61,762 bases of DNA from Akkermansia muciniphila. GTDB lineage: Bacteria; Verrucomicrobiota; Verrucomicrobiia; Limisphaerales; SIAT01. The stretch is from positions 1 to 61,762 of the forward strand of contig CAMDJP010000011.1 of the NCBI GenBank assembly GCA_945900775.1, written 5' to 3'. The position numbers and the translations under genes were made by a program. Shown here one piece after another: positions 42,939 to 52,280 of the stretch (its first letter is position 1; every line of letters starts with the position of its first letter). The notes below the pieces were generated by a model. It searched no databases. It was not told where the DNA came from and saw only the letters and a list, made by a program, of their open reading frames with translations.

Positions 42939-44375
42939 CTAGTCGTTATAGCCTTCTTCACCGTGCTCGGCGAGATCGAGACCCACCATCTCAGTCTCTT
43001 CGTTCACACGCAGGCCGACAAGCTTGTCGACAAGCTTGGCGATGATGACAGTCGCGAGAACAGACCACGCAATCCAGATCGAGACAGCCTTGAGTTGCTC
43101 GATCCAAAGGCCATTGCCGAGAAGTGATTTTAAGTTCAAGTCGAGGTTCGGGTTCGCGGCACTGGTTGCGAAGACCCCGGCAAGAATCGTACCGAGCGTG
43201 CCGCCGATGGCGTGGACGCCGAAAGTGTCCAGCGTGTCATCATAGCCGAAGCGGCTTTTCAGGGTCGTGCAGGCCAGATAGGTGGCAGCACCGGCAAACG
43301 CACCGATGAGCAGCGCGTGCTTCGGTTCCACAAAACCGCACGCGGGCGTGATAGTCGCCAAACCGCCGATGGCGCCGGAACAGAAACCGAGAACGCTCGG
43401 CTTCCCCTTCTTAATGTATTCAATCATCGCCCAGACGAACGAACCGACAGCGGCGGAGAGCGTGGTGGTGACAAAAGCATTGGCGGCTATGGAGTCTGCG
43501 GCGACAGCCGAGCCAGCGTTGAAACCATACCAGCCGACCCACAACATCCCGGTGCCAATCGCGCAGAGGACGAGGCTATGCGGGGGCATCGGCTGTTTTC
43601 CATAACCGAAGCGAGGCTTCAGAATTAAGCAGAGCGCGAGTGCCGACCATCCGGAGGTGATGTGCACCACGATACCACCCGCGAAGTCGATGGCCTTGAC
43701 CGAGGCAGTCGGGTTCCACACGCCGTTCATCCAACCGCCATCGCCCCAAATCGCATGGGCGGCAGGGAAATACACCGCGAACATCCACAGCGCGCAGAAC
43801 AGGAGCACGGCCGAAAACTTCATGCGCTCAGCAATCGCGCCTACGATTAGTGCCGGCGTGATAATGGCGAACATCATCTGGTAAATCGCGAAAATGTTGT
43901 GCGAGACCCATGCGCCGTAAGCAATATTGGGAGCGCCATCGACACCGTTGAACATAGCGTGCTTGAGACCGCCGCAGTAGGGATTGGCATTGCCGAAGCT
44001 AAGGCTGTAACCGCACACGACCCAGATCACGGTTACAACACCGGCGAGTCCGAGACATTGCGCGATGACGGAAAGAACGTTCTTACGACGCACGAGACCG
44101 CCGTAGAATAGGGCGAGACCGGGAAGAGTCATGAACAGGACGAGCGCGGTGCTGGTCATCATCCACCCATTGTGTCCAGGACCGGCACCACCGATTTTGG
44201 ACATTGCCTTACCGTCGGTCGCGCGCGCGGCATTATTGATGTATGCCTCGATGTCATCGAGACGTTGCTCAGTAGTCGGAGCGGATTTCGCAGTCGACGC
44301 ATCGGCTCCCAGGACGTTGAAAGCGCCTAAGGAAACTACAGCCAGCAAGACCAAGTGCAGGAGAAACTTTTTCAC
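42939..44375 (-). CDS. amt: Ammonium transporter Amt, copy 1
   Basis: A 478-residue trimeric channel protein with a cleavable-looking signal (KKFLLHLVLLAVVSLGAFNV) and 11 membrane helices. FYGGLVRRKNVLSVIAQC is the conserved first part. The pore histidines are in VVHITSGWSALAL and DTFGVHAIGGTLG, and the family signature DFAGGIVVHITSG is present. A short luminal N-terminal extension (TTEQRLDDIEAYINNAARA) precedes the first helix and is shared with copy 2. It follows the P-II gene by 26 bases and is probably gated by it. Confidence 0.95.
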   Translation of the reverse strand: MKKFLLHLVLLAVVSLGAFNVLGADASTAKSAPTTEQRLDDIEAYINNAARATDGKAMSKIGGAGPGHNGWMMTSTALVLFMTLPGLALFYGGLVRRKNVLSVIAQCLGLAGVVTVIWVVCGYSLSFGNANPYCGGLKHAMFNGVDGAPNIAYGAWVSHNIFAIYQMMFAIITPALIVGAIAERMKFSAVLLFCALWMFAVYFPAAHAIWGDGGWMNGVWNPTASVKAIDFAGGIVVHITSGWSALALCLILKPRFGYGKQPMPPHSLVLCAIGTGMLWVGWYGFNAGSAVAADSIAANAFVTTTLSAAVGSFVWAMIEYIKKGKPSVLGFCSGAIGGLATITPACGFVEPKHALLIGAFAGAATYLACTTLKSRFGYDDTLDTFGVHAIGGTLGTILAGVFATSAANPNLDLNLKSLLGNGLWIEQLKAVSIWIAWSVLATVIIAKLVDKLVGLRVNEETEMVGLDLAEHGEEGYND

Positions 44376-44401
44376 GGTTCTTGTTTTGGAAGTTGTGACG
44401 C

Positions 44402-44770
<369 letters not shown>

Positions 44771-44853
44771 CTAATTGGGCGCGCAGGGTGAATAAAATGA
44801 ATCTAAATGGCAAATGATTTCGATGAATTCATTTCAGATTTCCCTCATAAAAG

Positions 44854-44884
44854 AAAAACGGCGCAGGCCAAAGCCCGCGCCGTT
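44854..44884 (-). terminator. Terminator after glutamine synthetase
   Basis: On the minus strand, AACGGCGC/GCGCCGTT arms with an inner GGC/GCC pair close a small loop and are followed by TTTTTC. It separates glnII from the glnK-amt pair. Confidence 0.85.
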
Positions 44885-44907
44885 GTAAGAGTGAAACAGT
44901 TGCTAGC

Positions 44908-45951
44908 TTACTTCTTGGCCTTCTTACCACCGGTGATCGGCACGGTGGCGATGGTCTGCAGAATGCGACTAGCGATTTTGTACGGGTCGCCCTGCGAGTT
45001 CGGACGGCGGTCTTCCAAGTAGCCTTTGTAATTACTGTTCACGAAGCTGTGCGGAACACGGACCGACGCGCCACGATTCGCGATACCGTAGTTGAACTTA
45101 TCGATGGACTGCGTCTCGTGCAGGCCGGTGAGCCGGAGGTGATTTTCCGGGCCGTACACGGCGATGTGCTCGTTCTTATATTTGTCGAACGCGGCCATGA
45201 GGGCCTCGAAGTACTCCTTACCACCGACTTCGCGCATGTGTGTTGTCGAGAAGTTGGAATGCATACCCGAGCCATTCCAGTCGACGTCCTTGCCGAGCGG
45301 CTTGCAGTGCCAGACGACATCCACCTCGTACTGCTCGCACAGGCGAACGAGGAGATAACGAGCCATCCAGACCTGGTCGGCGGCGTTCTTCGAACCTTTG
45401 CCGAAGACCTGGAACTCCCACTGGCCTTTCGCCACTTCGGCGTTGATGCCTTCATGATTAATACCGGCCTCAAGGCAAAGTTCGAGGTGCGTGTCGACAA
45501 TTTCGCGAGCAATGGAGCCGACGTTCTTGTAGCCCACGCCGGTGTAGTACTCGCCCTGCGGATAGGGAAATCCAGAATCTGGAAAGCCGAGTGGCTTGCC
45601 GTCCTTGTAGAGAAAGTATTCCTGCTCGAAACCGAACCATGCGCCTGGATCATCGAGGATGGTCGCACGGGAGTTAGAGAGATGTGGCGTTTTACAGTCG
45701 GGCATCATGACTTCGCACATGACGAGCACGCCGTTTTCCTTGGTCACGTCGGGATAGACGGCCACAGGCTTGAGCATACAATCCGAGGTGCGGCCTTCGG
45801 CCTGCCGGGTGGAACTGCCGTCGAAGCCCCACATCGGAAGCTGTTCAAGTTTCGGGAAAGCGGCAAATTCCTTAACTTGGGTCTTGCCGCGAAGGTTGGC
45901 GACGGGCTCGTAGCCGTCCAACCAAATGTATTCCAATTTGTATTTAGCCAT
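44908..45951 (-). CDS. glnII: Glutamine synthetase type II (eukaryotic-type)
   Basis: A 347-residue ammonia-assimilating enzyme. The order LEYIWLDGYEPVANLRGKT, LPMWGFDGSSTRQAEG, GAWFGFEQEYFLYKDGKPLG, GINHEGINAEVAKGQWEFQV, WNGSGMHSNFSTTHMR and ENHLRLTGLHETQSID is that of GSII. It is much shorter than GSI (about 470) and lacks the GSI adenylylation tyrosine region. GSII occurs in eukaryotes and some bacteria. Two tandem sigma-54-type sites lie upstream, and a terminator follows. It is the centre of a nitrogen island. Confidence 0.95.
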   Translation of the reverse strand: MAKYKLEYIWLDGYEPVANLRGKTQVKEFAAFPKLEQLPMWGFDGSSTRQAEGRTSDCMLKPVAVYPDVTKENGVLVMCEVMMPDCKTPHLSNSRATILDDPGAWFGFEQEYFLYKDGKPLGFPDSGFPYPQGEYYTGVGYKNVGSIAREIVDTHLELCLEAGINHEGINAEVAKGQWEFQVFGKGSKNAADQVWMARYLLVRLCEQYEVDVVWHCKPLGKDVDWNGSGMHSNFSTTHMREVGGKEYFEALMAAFDKYKNEHIAVYGPENHLRLTGLHETQSIDKFNYGIANRGASVRVPHSFVNSNYKGYLEDRRPNSQGDPYKIASRILQTIATVPITGGKKAKK

Positions 45952-46030
45952 GTGCGTGGGTCTTGTGTTGGTTCAGGTTGTTCTAGCATCGCCAAAGTTG
46001 CGTCACAACTCAGGCACGTCCGTTCGTCGT

Positions 46031-46046
46031 AGCAGCGGGAATGCCA
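46031..46046 (-). promoter_or_regulatory. Sigma-54-type promoter, glnII proximal site
   Basis: On the minus strand TGGCATTCCCGCTGCT has GG and GC separated by ten bases, as in the -24/-12 consensus TGGCAC-N5-TTGC. It lies about 80 bases before the glnII ATG. Confidence 0.55.
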
Positions 46047-46049
46047 CAA

Positions 46050-46065
46050 AGCAAGGACTTTGCCC
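46050..46065 (-). promoter_or_regulatory. Sigma-54-type promoter, glnII distal site
   Basis: On the minus strand GGGCAAAGTCCTTGCT has GG-N10-GC spacing and a full TTGC at -12. It lies just upstream of the proximal site, so only one of the two may be used. Confidence 0.5.
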
Positions 46066-46264
46066 TAATCTGACATCACCCCCTGAATTTAGCCGGTTTT
46101 TCCCAGATTCTAACTGAAAAAGTTGTTCACAGAAGGCTAGAACAACGACCGGCATCTGCTCTTTTTTGCCCAGTGTGAATGAATTTGGCCGATCATTTCG
46201 ATGACAAACAAAAGTGGATGCGTTAGAATCCCTTCCCGAGAAGAATGCCGTGCTTCAGGCCAGT

Positions 46265-46660
46265 ATGCTGAAAGTCAAAGATACCCTTCGCTCAACGGTT
46301 CATTTGAGCTTCGACGGCCGCGTGTTCAAGACCTTTCACGGCCCGAAAGCCTCGGAGCGTTTCGCCAACGAGGTCCGCGTCTTGCGCCATCTAGAGGCCA
46401 GTGATTGTAGCTTTGTTCCTCGCCTGCTCGAAGCCGATGCTTCGCATTTGCGTATCATCACCACGAACTCCGGTACTCGCGTCGAGCACCTGGACGAAAA
46501 GCGGACGCGGGAATTGTTCGCCGAACTCGAAGCCTACGGAGTCCGGCACGACGATCCCGATAAGCGCAACATCACCTACCGGTTTTCCGATGGCCGGTTT
46601 TGCATCATTGATTTTGAATTCGCCACCATCCTCCCGGGTAAGCAATCGCCGCCGCCATGA
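46265..46660 (+). CDS. Mini protein-kinase-like protein
   Basis: A 131-residue protein (or 148 if a GTG at 46214 is used) with reduced protein-kinase features. VFKTFHG would carry the ATP-binding lysine, FANEVRVLRHLE the helix-C glutamate, RHDDPDKRNITYR a catalytic HxD-x4-N loop and CIIDFEFATIL a DFG-like metal site written DFE. The peptide-binding C-lobe is missing, as in Bud32-like or RIO-like kinases. Its stop overlaps the PP2C ATG by four bases (ATGA), so kinase-like and phosphatase proteins are co-translated. Confidence 0.7.
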   Translation: MLKVKDTLRSTVHLSFDGRVFKTFHGPKASERFANEVRVLRHLEASDCSFVPRLLEADASHLRIITTNSGTRVEHLDEKRTRELFAELEAYGVRHDDPDKRNITYRFSDGRFCIIDFEFATILPGKQSPPP

Positions 46661-47505
46661 ATCAACCTAATCCCCTCACCTCCAGCCTGCCCTCGACCCT
46701 GACCTGGTCTGGCTGGACCGACGTCGGCAAGGTCCGCAAGAACAACGAGGACGCTTTCCTCGGGCTCCGCTTCGACGCCCAGGAAGTGCAGCGCCTCGGC
46801 AAGTTCGGGTCCGCCTCGCTCGCCACCCACGATTTCACCTTTGCCGTTTGCGACGGCATGGGCGGGGCGAAGGCTGGTGAATATGCCAGTTCCACTGCAG
46901 TCGAGAAAATCACCCGTCTGTTGCCGCGCTCGTTTTCGAAATCCCCCGGGGGCCTGCGTGTCGGTTACGAAGCCGTGCTCTCCGAGCTTTACACCGAAGT
47001 CCACCGCGCTCTTGCTCATCTCGGCAGCAGCTACGACGAAGTCCACGGCATGGAGACAACCCTGAGCCTGTGCTGGTTCACGGCCGGTTGGATGCATTAT
47101 GCCCACGTCGGCGACACCCGCATCTATCACCTCGCCGCCGGCGCGGATAAGATTAAGCAACTCACCGCCGACGACACTCACGTCGGCTGGCTCTTCCGCA
47201 ATGGCCAGATCAACGAACGCGAAGCCCGCACCCACCCACGTCGCAGCGTTCTCCAAAAAGCGCTCGGCGGCAGCAACCAATTTGTAGACCCGCAGGTGGG
47301 TGCGGTGGCCTGCGAAACGGGCGATATCTTCCTACTCTGCAGCGACGGACTCGTGGACGGCCTGTACGACAATCAAATCGCCGAACACTTGCAGATTCAA
47401 TCCTCCGCCTCGCCGAACGGCAACGTCGCGCTTTCTCTCGTGCAGGCATCGCTGGCCAACAGCGGCCGGGATAACACGACGGCGCTGGTTATTGAAGTGA
47501 TCTGA
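46657..47505 (+). CDS. PP2C-type serine/threonine protein phosphatase
   Basis: A 282-residue PPM phosphatase. VGKVRKNNEDAFLGLRF is motif 1, VCDGMGGAKAGEYAS motif 2, GMETTLSLCW motif 4, AHVGDTRIYHL motif 5, DIFLLCSDGLVDGL motif 8 and GRDNTTALVI motif 11. The two-metal aspartates are in place. There is no membrane segment. It is translationally coupled to the mini-kinase gene and lies between the two ammonium-transport units, which hints at, but does not prove, a role in nitrogen control. Confidence 0.92.
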   Translation: MNQPNPLTSSLPSTLTWSGWTDVGKVRKNNEDAFLGLRFDAQEVQRLGKFGSASLATHDFTFAVCDGMGGAKAGEYASSTAVEKITRLLPRSFSKSPGGLRVGYEAVLSELYTEVHRALAHLGSSYDEVHGMETTLSLCWFTAGWMHYAHVGDTRIYHLAAGADKIKQLTADDTHVGWLFRNGQINEREARTHPRRSVLQKALGGSNQFVDPQVGAVACETGDIFLLCSDGLVDGLYDNQIAEHLQIQSSASPNGNVALSLVQASLANSGRDNTTALVIEVI

Positions 47506-47540
47506 ACGAGTCCGCTTCGAAGGCCGCGAAGTGTCCCGCT

Positions 47541-47579
47541 AAAAAAAGACCCGCCGCGCCAGTTTCCTGACGCGGCGGG
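47541..47579 (-). terminator. Terminator after the second amt gene
   Basis: A 13-bp stem with one G-T pair (47550-47562 with 47567-47579) and a GAAA tetraloop on the minus strand, followed by seven T. It may also stop the convergent PP2C transcript. Confidence 0.9.
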
Positions 47580-47596
47580 CGTGAGAGAATTACAGA

Positions 47597-49030
47597 TTAA
47601 CCGTGGTAGCCTTCTTCACCGTGCTCGGCGAGGTCGAGACCGACGGTTTCAGTCTCCTCGCTCGGGCGCAGGCCGATGGTGAACTTCACGATGTAGGCGA
47701 TGATGGCGGTGGCAACGACCGACCAGACCACCGTGATGGCAACAGCCTTGAGCTGGTTAGCAAGCAGGCCGCTGGACAGGCCCTCGACGATGGGGTTGGC
47801 ATCCTTCGTGGCGAGAACGCCAGTCATGATCGCACCGAGCGTGCCGCCGACCCCGTGGATACCGAAGGTGTCGAGTGCGTCATCGTAGCCAAACGCTTTC
47901 TTCAGATAGGCGCAGGCCAAGAAGGGCACGATGCCCGCCAAGACGCCAATGAGCATCGCTCCACTCGTGCTGATGAAGCCGCAAGCGGGTGTCACCACGA
48001 CGAGGCCGGCCACGATACCGGAGCAAAAACCGAGGACCGAGGGCTTTCCCTTGAGGAGCCATTCGGCCATCGCCCACACGAAACCGGCGGTGGCCGCCGC
48101 GAGCGTGGTGGTGGTGAAGGCCTGCGCAGCGATGCCGTCGGCGGCAAGCGCGGATCCGGCGTTGAAACCATACCAGCCCACCCAGAGCATGCCGGTGCCA
48201 ATCATGCACATGGTCATGCTGTGCGGCTGCATGTTGTGCTTCCCGAAGCCAAGGCGCGGTCCAAGGATGATGCAGAGCACCAGCGCGCTCCAGCCGGAGG
48301 TCATGTGCACCACGGTGCCGCCGGCGAAGTCTAGCGCCTTAATGGCGGCCTTCGGGTTGAGCGGGCCGCACATGAGGCCGTCAGCGGCCCAGACCATGTG
48401 CGCGAACGGGAAGTAAACCGCGAACATCCACAGGGTGACGAACAGCAGGACCGCCGAGAACTTCATGCGTTCCGCGATCGCGCCGACGATGAGCGCTGGG
48501 GTGATGATGGCGAAGGTGAGCTGGAAAATCGCCCAGATGTTGTTCGAGATCCAGTTGCTGCCCTGACCGACTTCGCCGCCGTTGACACCCTTGAACATGG
48601 CAAAGTCCATATTGCCGATGAACGGGTTGCCCGCCGCGAAGGACAAGCTGTAGCCGCAAACCCACCAGAGGATGGTTACCAAGCCCGCGATGCCCAGGCA
48701 CTGGGCCATGACGGAGAGGACGTTCTTTTTGCGGACCAAACCGCCATAGAACAGTGCGAGGCCGGGCAGGGTCATGAACAGGACGAGCGCGGTGGCGGCC
48801 ATCTGCCACGCGTTGTGACCGGGACCGGGGCCGGCGACCTTGGTGACGATGCCGTTGGTGTTGCCGGCTGTCGCGCGGGCCACGTTGTTCACGTAGGCCT
48901 CAAGATCGGCGATGCGCTCTTCAACGCTTGGATCCTTGGGCTTGGGCACTTCAGCTGCGGGAGCTTGGGCAAAGAGTTCTGTGGCGGAGAAAATCGCCAG
49001 CAGGCTCAGGGTCATAATCAGTTTTTTCAT
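47597..49030 (-). CDS. amt: Ammonium transporter Amt, copy 2
   Basis: A 477-residue channel closely similar to copy 1 along its whole length, including the signal peptide, the SVEERIADLEAYVNNVARAT extension and the C-terminal ETVGLDLAEHGEEGY. Pore histidines are in VVHMTSGWSALVL and DTFGIHGVGGTLG. It is 42 bases after the second P-II gene. The near-identical tails of both copies suggest the same P-II contact. The duplication looks old, because codons differ widely. Confidence 0.95.
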   Translation of the reverse strand: MKKLIMTLSLLAIFSATELFAQAPAAEVPKPKDPSVEERIADLEAYVNNVARATAGNTNGIVTKVAGPGPGHNAWQMAATALVLFMTLPGLALFYGGLVRKKNVLSVMAQCLGIAGLVTILWWVCGYSLSFAAGNPFIGNMDFAMFKGVNGGEVGQGSNWISNNIWAIFQLTFAIITPALIVGAIAERMKFSAVLLFVTLWMFAVYFPFAHMVWAADGLMCGPLNPKAAIKALDFAGGTVVHMTSGWSALVLCIILGPRLGFGKHNMQPHSMTMCMIGTGMLWVGWYGFNAGSALAADGIAAQAFTTTTLAAATAGFVWAMAEWLLKGKPSVLGFCSGIVAGLVVVTPACGFISTSGAMLIGVLAGIVPFLACAYLKKAFGYDDALDTFGIHGVGGTLGAIMTGVLATKDANPIVEGLSSGLLANQLKAVAITVVWSVVATAIIAYIVKFTIGLRPSEETETVGLDLAEHGEEGYHG

Positions 49031-49072
49031 GGTTTGTAAATCTAGGTTTTTTGGTGTCGCTTCGGTTTGGAA

Positions 49073-49504
<432 letters not shown>

Positions 49505-49506
49505 CT

Positions 49507-49522
49507 AGCAACGGCGATGCCA
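49507..49522 (-). promoter_or_regulatory. Sigma-54-type promoter before glnK copy 2
   Basis: On the minus strand TGGCATCGCCGTTGCT matches TGGCAC-N5-TTGC at nine of the ten fixed positions, with exact GG-N10-GC spacing. The expected transcript would have a leader of about 85 bases. Confidence 0.65.
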
Positions 49523-49691
49523 GAGACGATGAATGTTTTCGATGCCGGCCGAATATCCCTGTTTTTAAGGGGTTTTCCGCGAAGATTATTTTGAGGGCCC
49601 GCAGTTGGTCCGATATAATCTAGCGGATTTTGGGCAGGCTGTATTTTTCTAGCCAGCGCTGATGAAGGCGGAATCGGGGAGGTGGCGAAAC

Positions 49692-51590
49692 TCAGCCGTA
49701 GATGAGCAGGCGGATATTCTCCGGCAGGCTTTTGGCCACCGCGTTCACCACGTTACCTTTGAGCAGGTTCACGAGAGCGTTACGGTTCGGACTGCCGAGG
49801 ATAAGCGTATCGATGCCCAGCGTAGCGGAGAGATCGAGGATGGTCTCAGCAGGACTCGCGCTCACGACGTACACCGGAACGACGGGCACCTCATGTTGTT
49901 TCCCCTGCTCCATCAAGCTGTACATGATCTGCGCCGCCTGCGGATCGTCCTGCCAGCGCGCCTGTCCGCTGGTCTGGAGCGGCCCAGGCAGAGAGACCGA
50001 TAGTTCCTTTACATAGAGAACGTACAACGGACCCTGGCGTAAACGGGCTTCCTCCAGCGCGAAACTCAGCACGGGCGTCAACCCCCGCGCAGCGACGAGA
50101 ATGGACTGGCCTGGAGTGAGGCGGAGTTGGAAATCCGGCACCGACTCCGGAGCAACCACGCGCGCGACCTGCTCGGTGACAGTGATGGTACGGTAGCCCG
50201 CCCGACGTTGCGACCACGCGCGCAGGCTGAAGCCAAGGGCCACAACAATCAGCGTGAAATAGAGGGCGTCAGGCTTCGTCTTTGCGATGGTCAACTCAAC
50301 CGCGAACAGCGCGAGGAACGATAGGCCCATGATGCCTCGCTCGATCCAGTGCATCGACAAGGCTTTGTTAAAAGTGCACGAACCGAGGTTCACCGTGATG
50401 GCACCGACCACGCCGATTGCATAGAGACCGGCGAGCAAGATCAACCCCTGCTCCGGCTGAGCAAAGGTCAGCGACAACACCGCCACCGGCAGGACTATAG
50501 CAAGTGCCAGCGGCCACCACGGCACGCCGTGCACGTTCAGGCGGGTGAAGGGACGCGGCATCTCGCCGTCGCGCGAAAGCATGTAAAACAAGCCAATCAA
50601 AGCCGCGATGGCTGTGTTTACCGCACTGATCAGCAGGAGACCGACGATGATACCGACACTCAGGCCAATGCCTTTGGTGACCAGAGGCGAATTAAAGGTC
50701 AGATCTGCGTACTTTTCCGCCATGAAGCGTAGGACATCCTCGTAATGCGCCTGGATATCCGCTTCAGAATCGATTTCTTTTGGCAGCGCCAGTAGCGCGA
50801 GGCCAAGGAGCGATGTGCCAATCACAACCTCCAAGCCGACTGGAAGAATGGACTTTATCGCTGTGCGCGTGACAACCGGCTTGTCGACTGTTGAACCCGG
50901 GTCCAGCTTCATCACACCGGTCAAATTCGCGATTGCCTCCACGCCGCTCAGCGCAAGAATCGCCCCGCAGAAGGCGATCCAGACATCGGTAACTCCGACC
51001 ATTTTTCCATCCGCCAGCGGCGTGTTCGGCGGCTCGAGTTGAGAGAGGCCGCTGAGCAAATACGGCGCGCTCAGCGCTATCAACCCCACCACCACCAGGA
51101 CCATCGGCATCGCCAACCAGACGGCGAGGCTGCCGGTATGCTTCGGCCCGAAGAAATTCAGGAAGCCGACAAACAGCATCAGCCCCATAGTAGCCATCGT
51201 TAGATGTTCCTTTGGAACCCCCAAGTAGCTCATCGCCGACCAACCGCTCAACGCGGCCGTCACCGTGAAGTTGGCCACCAGCAGCAGCGCGCCCAGCATC
51301 GCCAAGAAACGGCTTTGGCTCCGCGCCGCCGAGTAAACACCGCCGCCATCGGGAAAAGAGCGGCACACGACCATGTAGTTGTAAGCCACCAGTGCCGTCA
51401 GGAAGCAAACGGCCAGAATGACCGGCAGGCAGCGATAGCCCCAGATTGGATCCTTCTGGCCGAGAAATATTGGCGCCGCGAACGCGAGGCCGATGACGTA
51501 CGCCTTGCTCGTGCCCCAGTCGCCGTAGAGCAACGCAGCAGCCCGTTTCCAATCCACGTTGCGGGGGCGATGAACTCCAAGGCCTTCCAT
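49692..51590 (-). CDS. APC family permease with C-terminal UspA-like domain
   Basis: A 632-residue protein. About 12 hydrophobic segments fill residues 30-480 (LLYGDWGTSKAYVIGLAFAA, FPDGGGVYSAARS, ALSGVEAIANLTGVMKL), matching the amino acid-polyamine-organocation family. Residues about 500-632 form a soluble universal-stress-protein-like domain (GQSILVAARGLTPVLSFALE, then LGIDTLILGSPNRNALVNLL). The domain may sense nucleotide. Substrate is unknown. The ATG at 51590 has GGAG seven bases upstream, which decides it over the longer frame. Confidence 0.82.
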   Translation of the reverse strand: MEGLGVHRPRNVDWKRAAALLYGDWGTSKAYVIGLAFAAPIFLGQKDPIWGYRCLPVILAVCFLTALVAYNYMVVCRSFPDGGGVYSAARSQSRFLAMLGALLLVANFTVTAALSGWSAMSYLGVPKEHLTMATMGLMLFVGFLNFFGPKHTGSLAVWLAMPMVLVVVGLIALSAPYLLSGLSQLEPPNTPLADGKMVGVTDVWIAFCGAILALSGVEAIANLTGVMKLDPGSTVDKPVVTRTAIKSILPVGLEVVIGTSLLGLALLALPKEIDSEADIQAHYEDVLRFMAEKYADLTFNSPLVTKGIGLSVGIIVGLLLISAVNTAIAALIGLFYMLSRDGEMPRPFTRLNVHGVPWWPLALAIVLPVAVLSLTFAQPEQGLILLAGLYAIGVVGAITVNLGSCTFNKALSMHWIERGIMGLSFLALFAVELTIAKTKPDALYFTLIVVALGFSLRAWSQRRAGYRTITVTEQVARVVAPESVPDFQLRLTPGQSILVAARGLTPVLSFALEEARLRQGPLYVLYVKELSVSLPGPLQTSGQARWQDDPQAAQIMYSLMEQGKQHEVPVVPVYVVSASPAETILDLSATLGIDTLILGSPNRNALVNLLKGNVVNAVAKSLPENIRLLIYG

Positions 51591-51731
51591 AGTTGAACTC
51601 CGCAGACCGGACAACAGCCCGGAGGCACTAACGGTGCCAGACCTCGTTCGTAGCGTCAAACGAACAACCCATTACAGACGAATAATTAACCTTGCAACCG
51701 AGTCTCACTCCCAGCTAGGTTCGCCAACGCT

Positions 51732-52028
51732 TTGAACAAGCCTGCGTTACAGTCCAAATCCGTGCCAAACGACTGCGCTCAACCGGTCCTCTACCCCCTC
51801 AGCCAGGTCGCTCCCGGCACTTCCGTGCGCATTAAGCAACTTTCCGGAGCCGGCGAGATGGCCGTTCGCCTTCGCGAACTGGGCTTCTGCGAGGAGCAAC
51901 GAATAAAGCTGCTCTCCCGCCATGCCAGCGTCATCTGTCAGGTCTGCAACTCTCGACTCGGCATCAGCGAACGACTCGCCCAATCCATTCTCGTCGAACC
52001 GATCCCGCACGAGAGACAAATCGCCTGA
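51732..52028 (+). CDS. feoA: FeoA domain protein, first copy
   Basis: A 98-residue protein with an SH3-like FeoA domain: YPLSQVAPGTSVRIKQLSG, EMAVRLRELGFCEEQRIKLL and a final SERLAQSILVEPI. FeoA binds FeoB and supports ferrous iron uptake. The start is unclear: TTG at 51732 or GTG at 51762. The unusual cysteines (FCEEQ and ICQVCN) are not typical of E. coli FeoA. The next feoA begins one base after the stop. Confidence 0.82.
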   Translation: MNKPALQSKSVPNDCAQPVLYPLSQVAPGTSVRIKQLSGAGEMAVRLRELGFCEEQRIKLLSRHASVICQVCNSRLGISERLAQSILVEPIPHERQIA

Positions 52029-52029
52029 A

Positions 52030-52272
52030 ATGTCCCAAGTATCCCAACCGCTGACCGCTCTTGCGGCCGGCCAGCGTGCTACCGTTACCGAAATCAAACT
52101 CGCGCCCGCCGAGTGCAGCCGCCTGCTCGAGATGGGCCTACTCGTCGGGACGCCGGTCGAGTTGGTCCGCTTCGCGCCACTCGGCGACCCCGTCGAGATC
52201 AAGATTCGCGGCTACCACCTCACCCTGCGCAAGCACGAAGCAGAACAGATCACCGTCCTTCCCGCTGTCTGA
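52030..52272 (+). CDS. feoA: FeoA domain protein, second copy
   Basis: An 80-residue FeoA domain protein: PLTALAAGQRATVTEIKLAP, CSRLLEMGLLVGTPVELVRF and GDPVEIKIRGYHLTLRKHEA. The L-x-x-M-G-L-x-x-G-T and I-x-x-R-G-x-x-L-x-L-R-x-x-E-A patterns are classical FeoA, closer to the family standard than the first copy. It is eight bases before feoB, so all three form an operon. Confidence 0.92.
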   Translation: MSQVSQPLTALAAGQRATVTEIKLAPAECSRLLEMGLLVGTPVELVRFAPLGDPVEIKIRGYHLTLRKHEAEQITVLPAV

Positions 52273-52280
52273 TTTTCCAA

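Noticed and set aside
47603..48334. A 243-residue plus-strand frame
   Set aside because: It is antisense to the second amt gene and has a shadow-like composition rich in histidine, glutamate and glycine.
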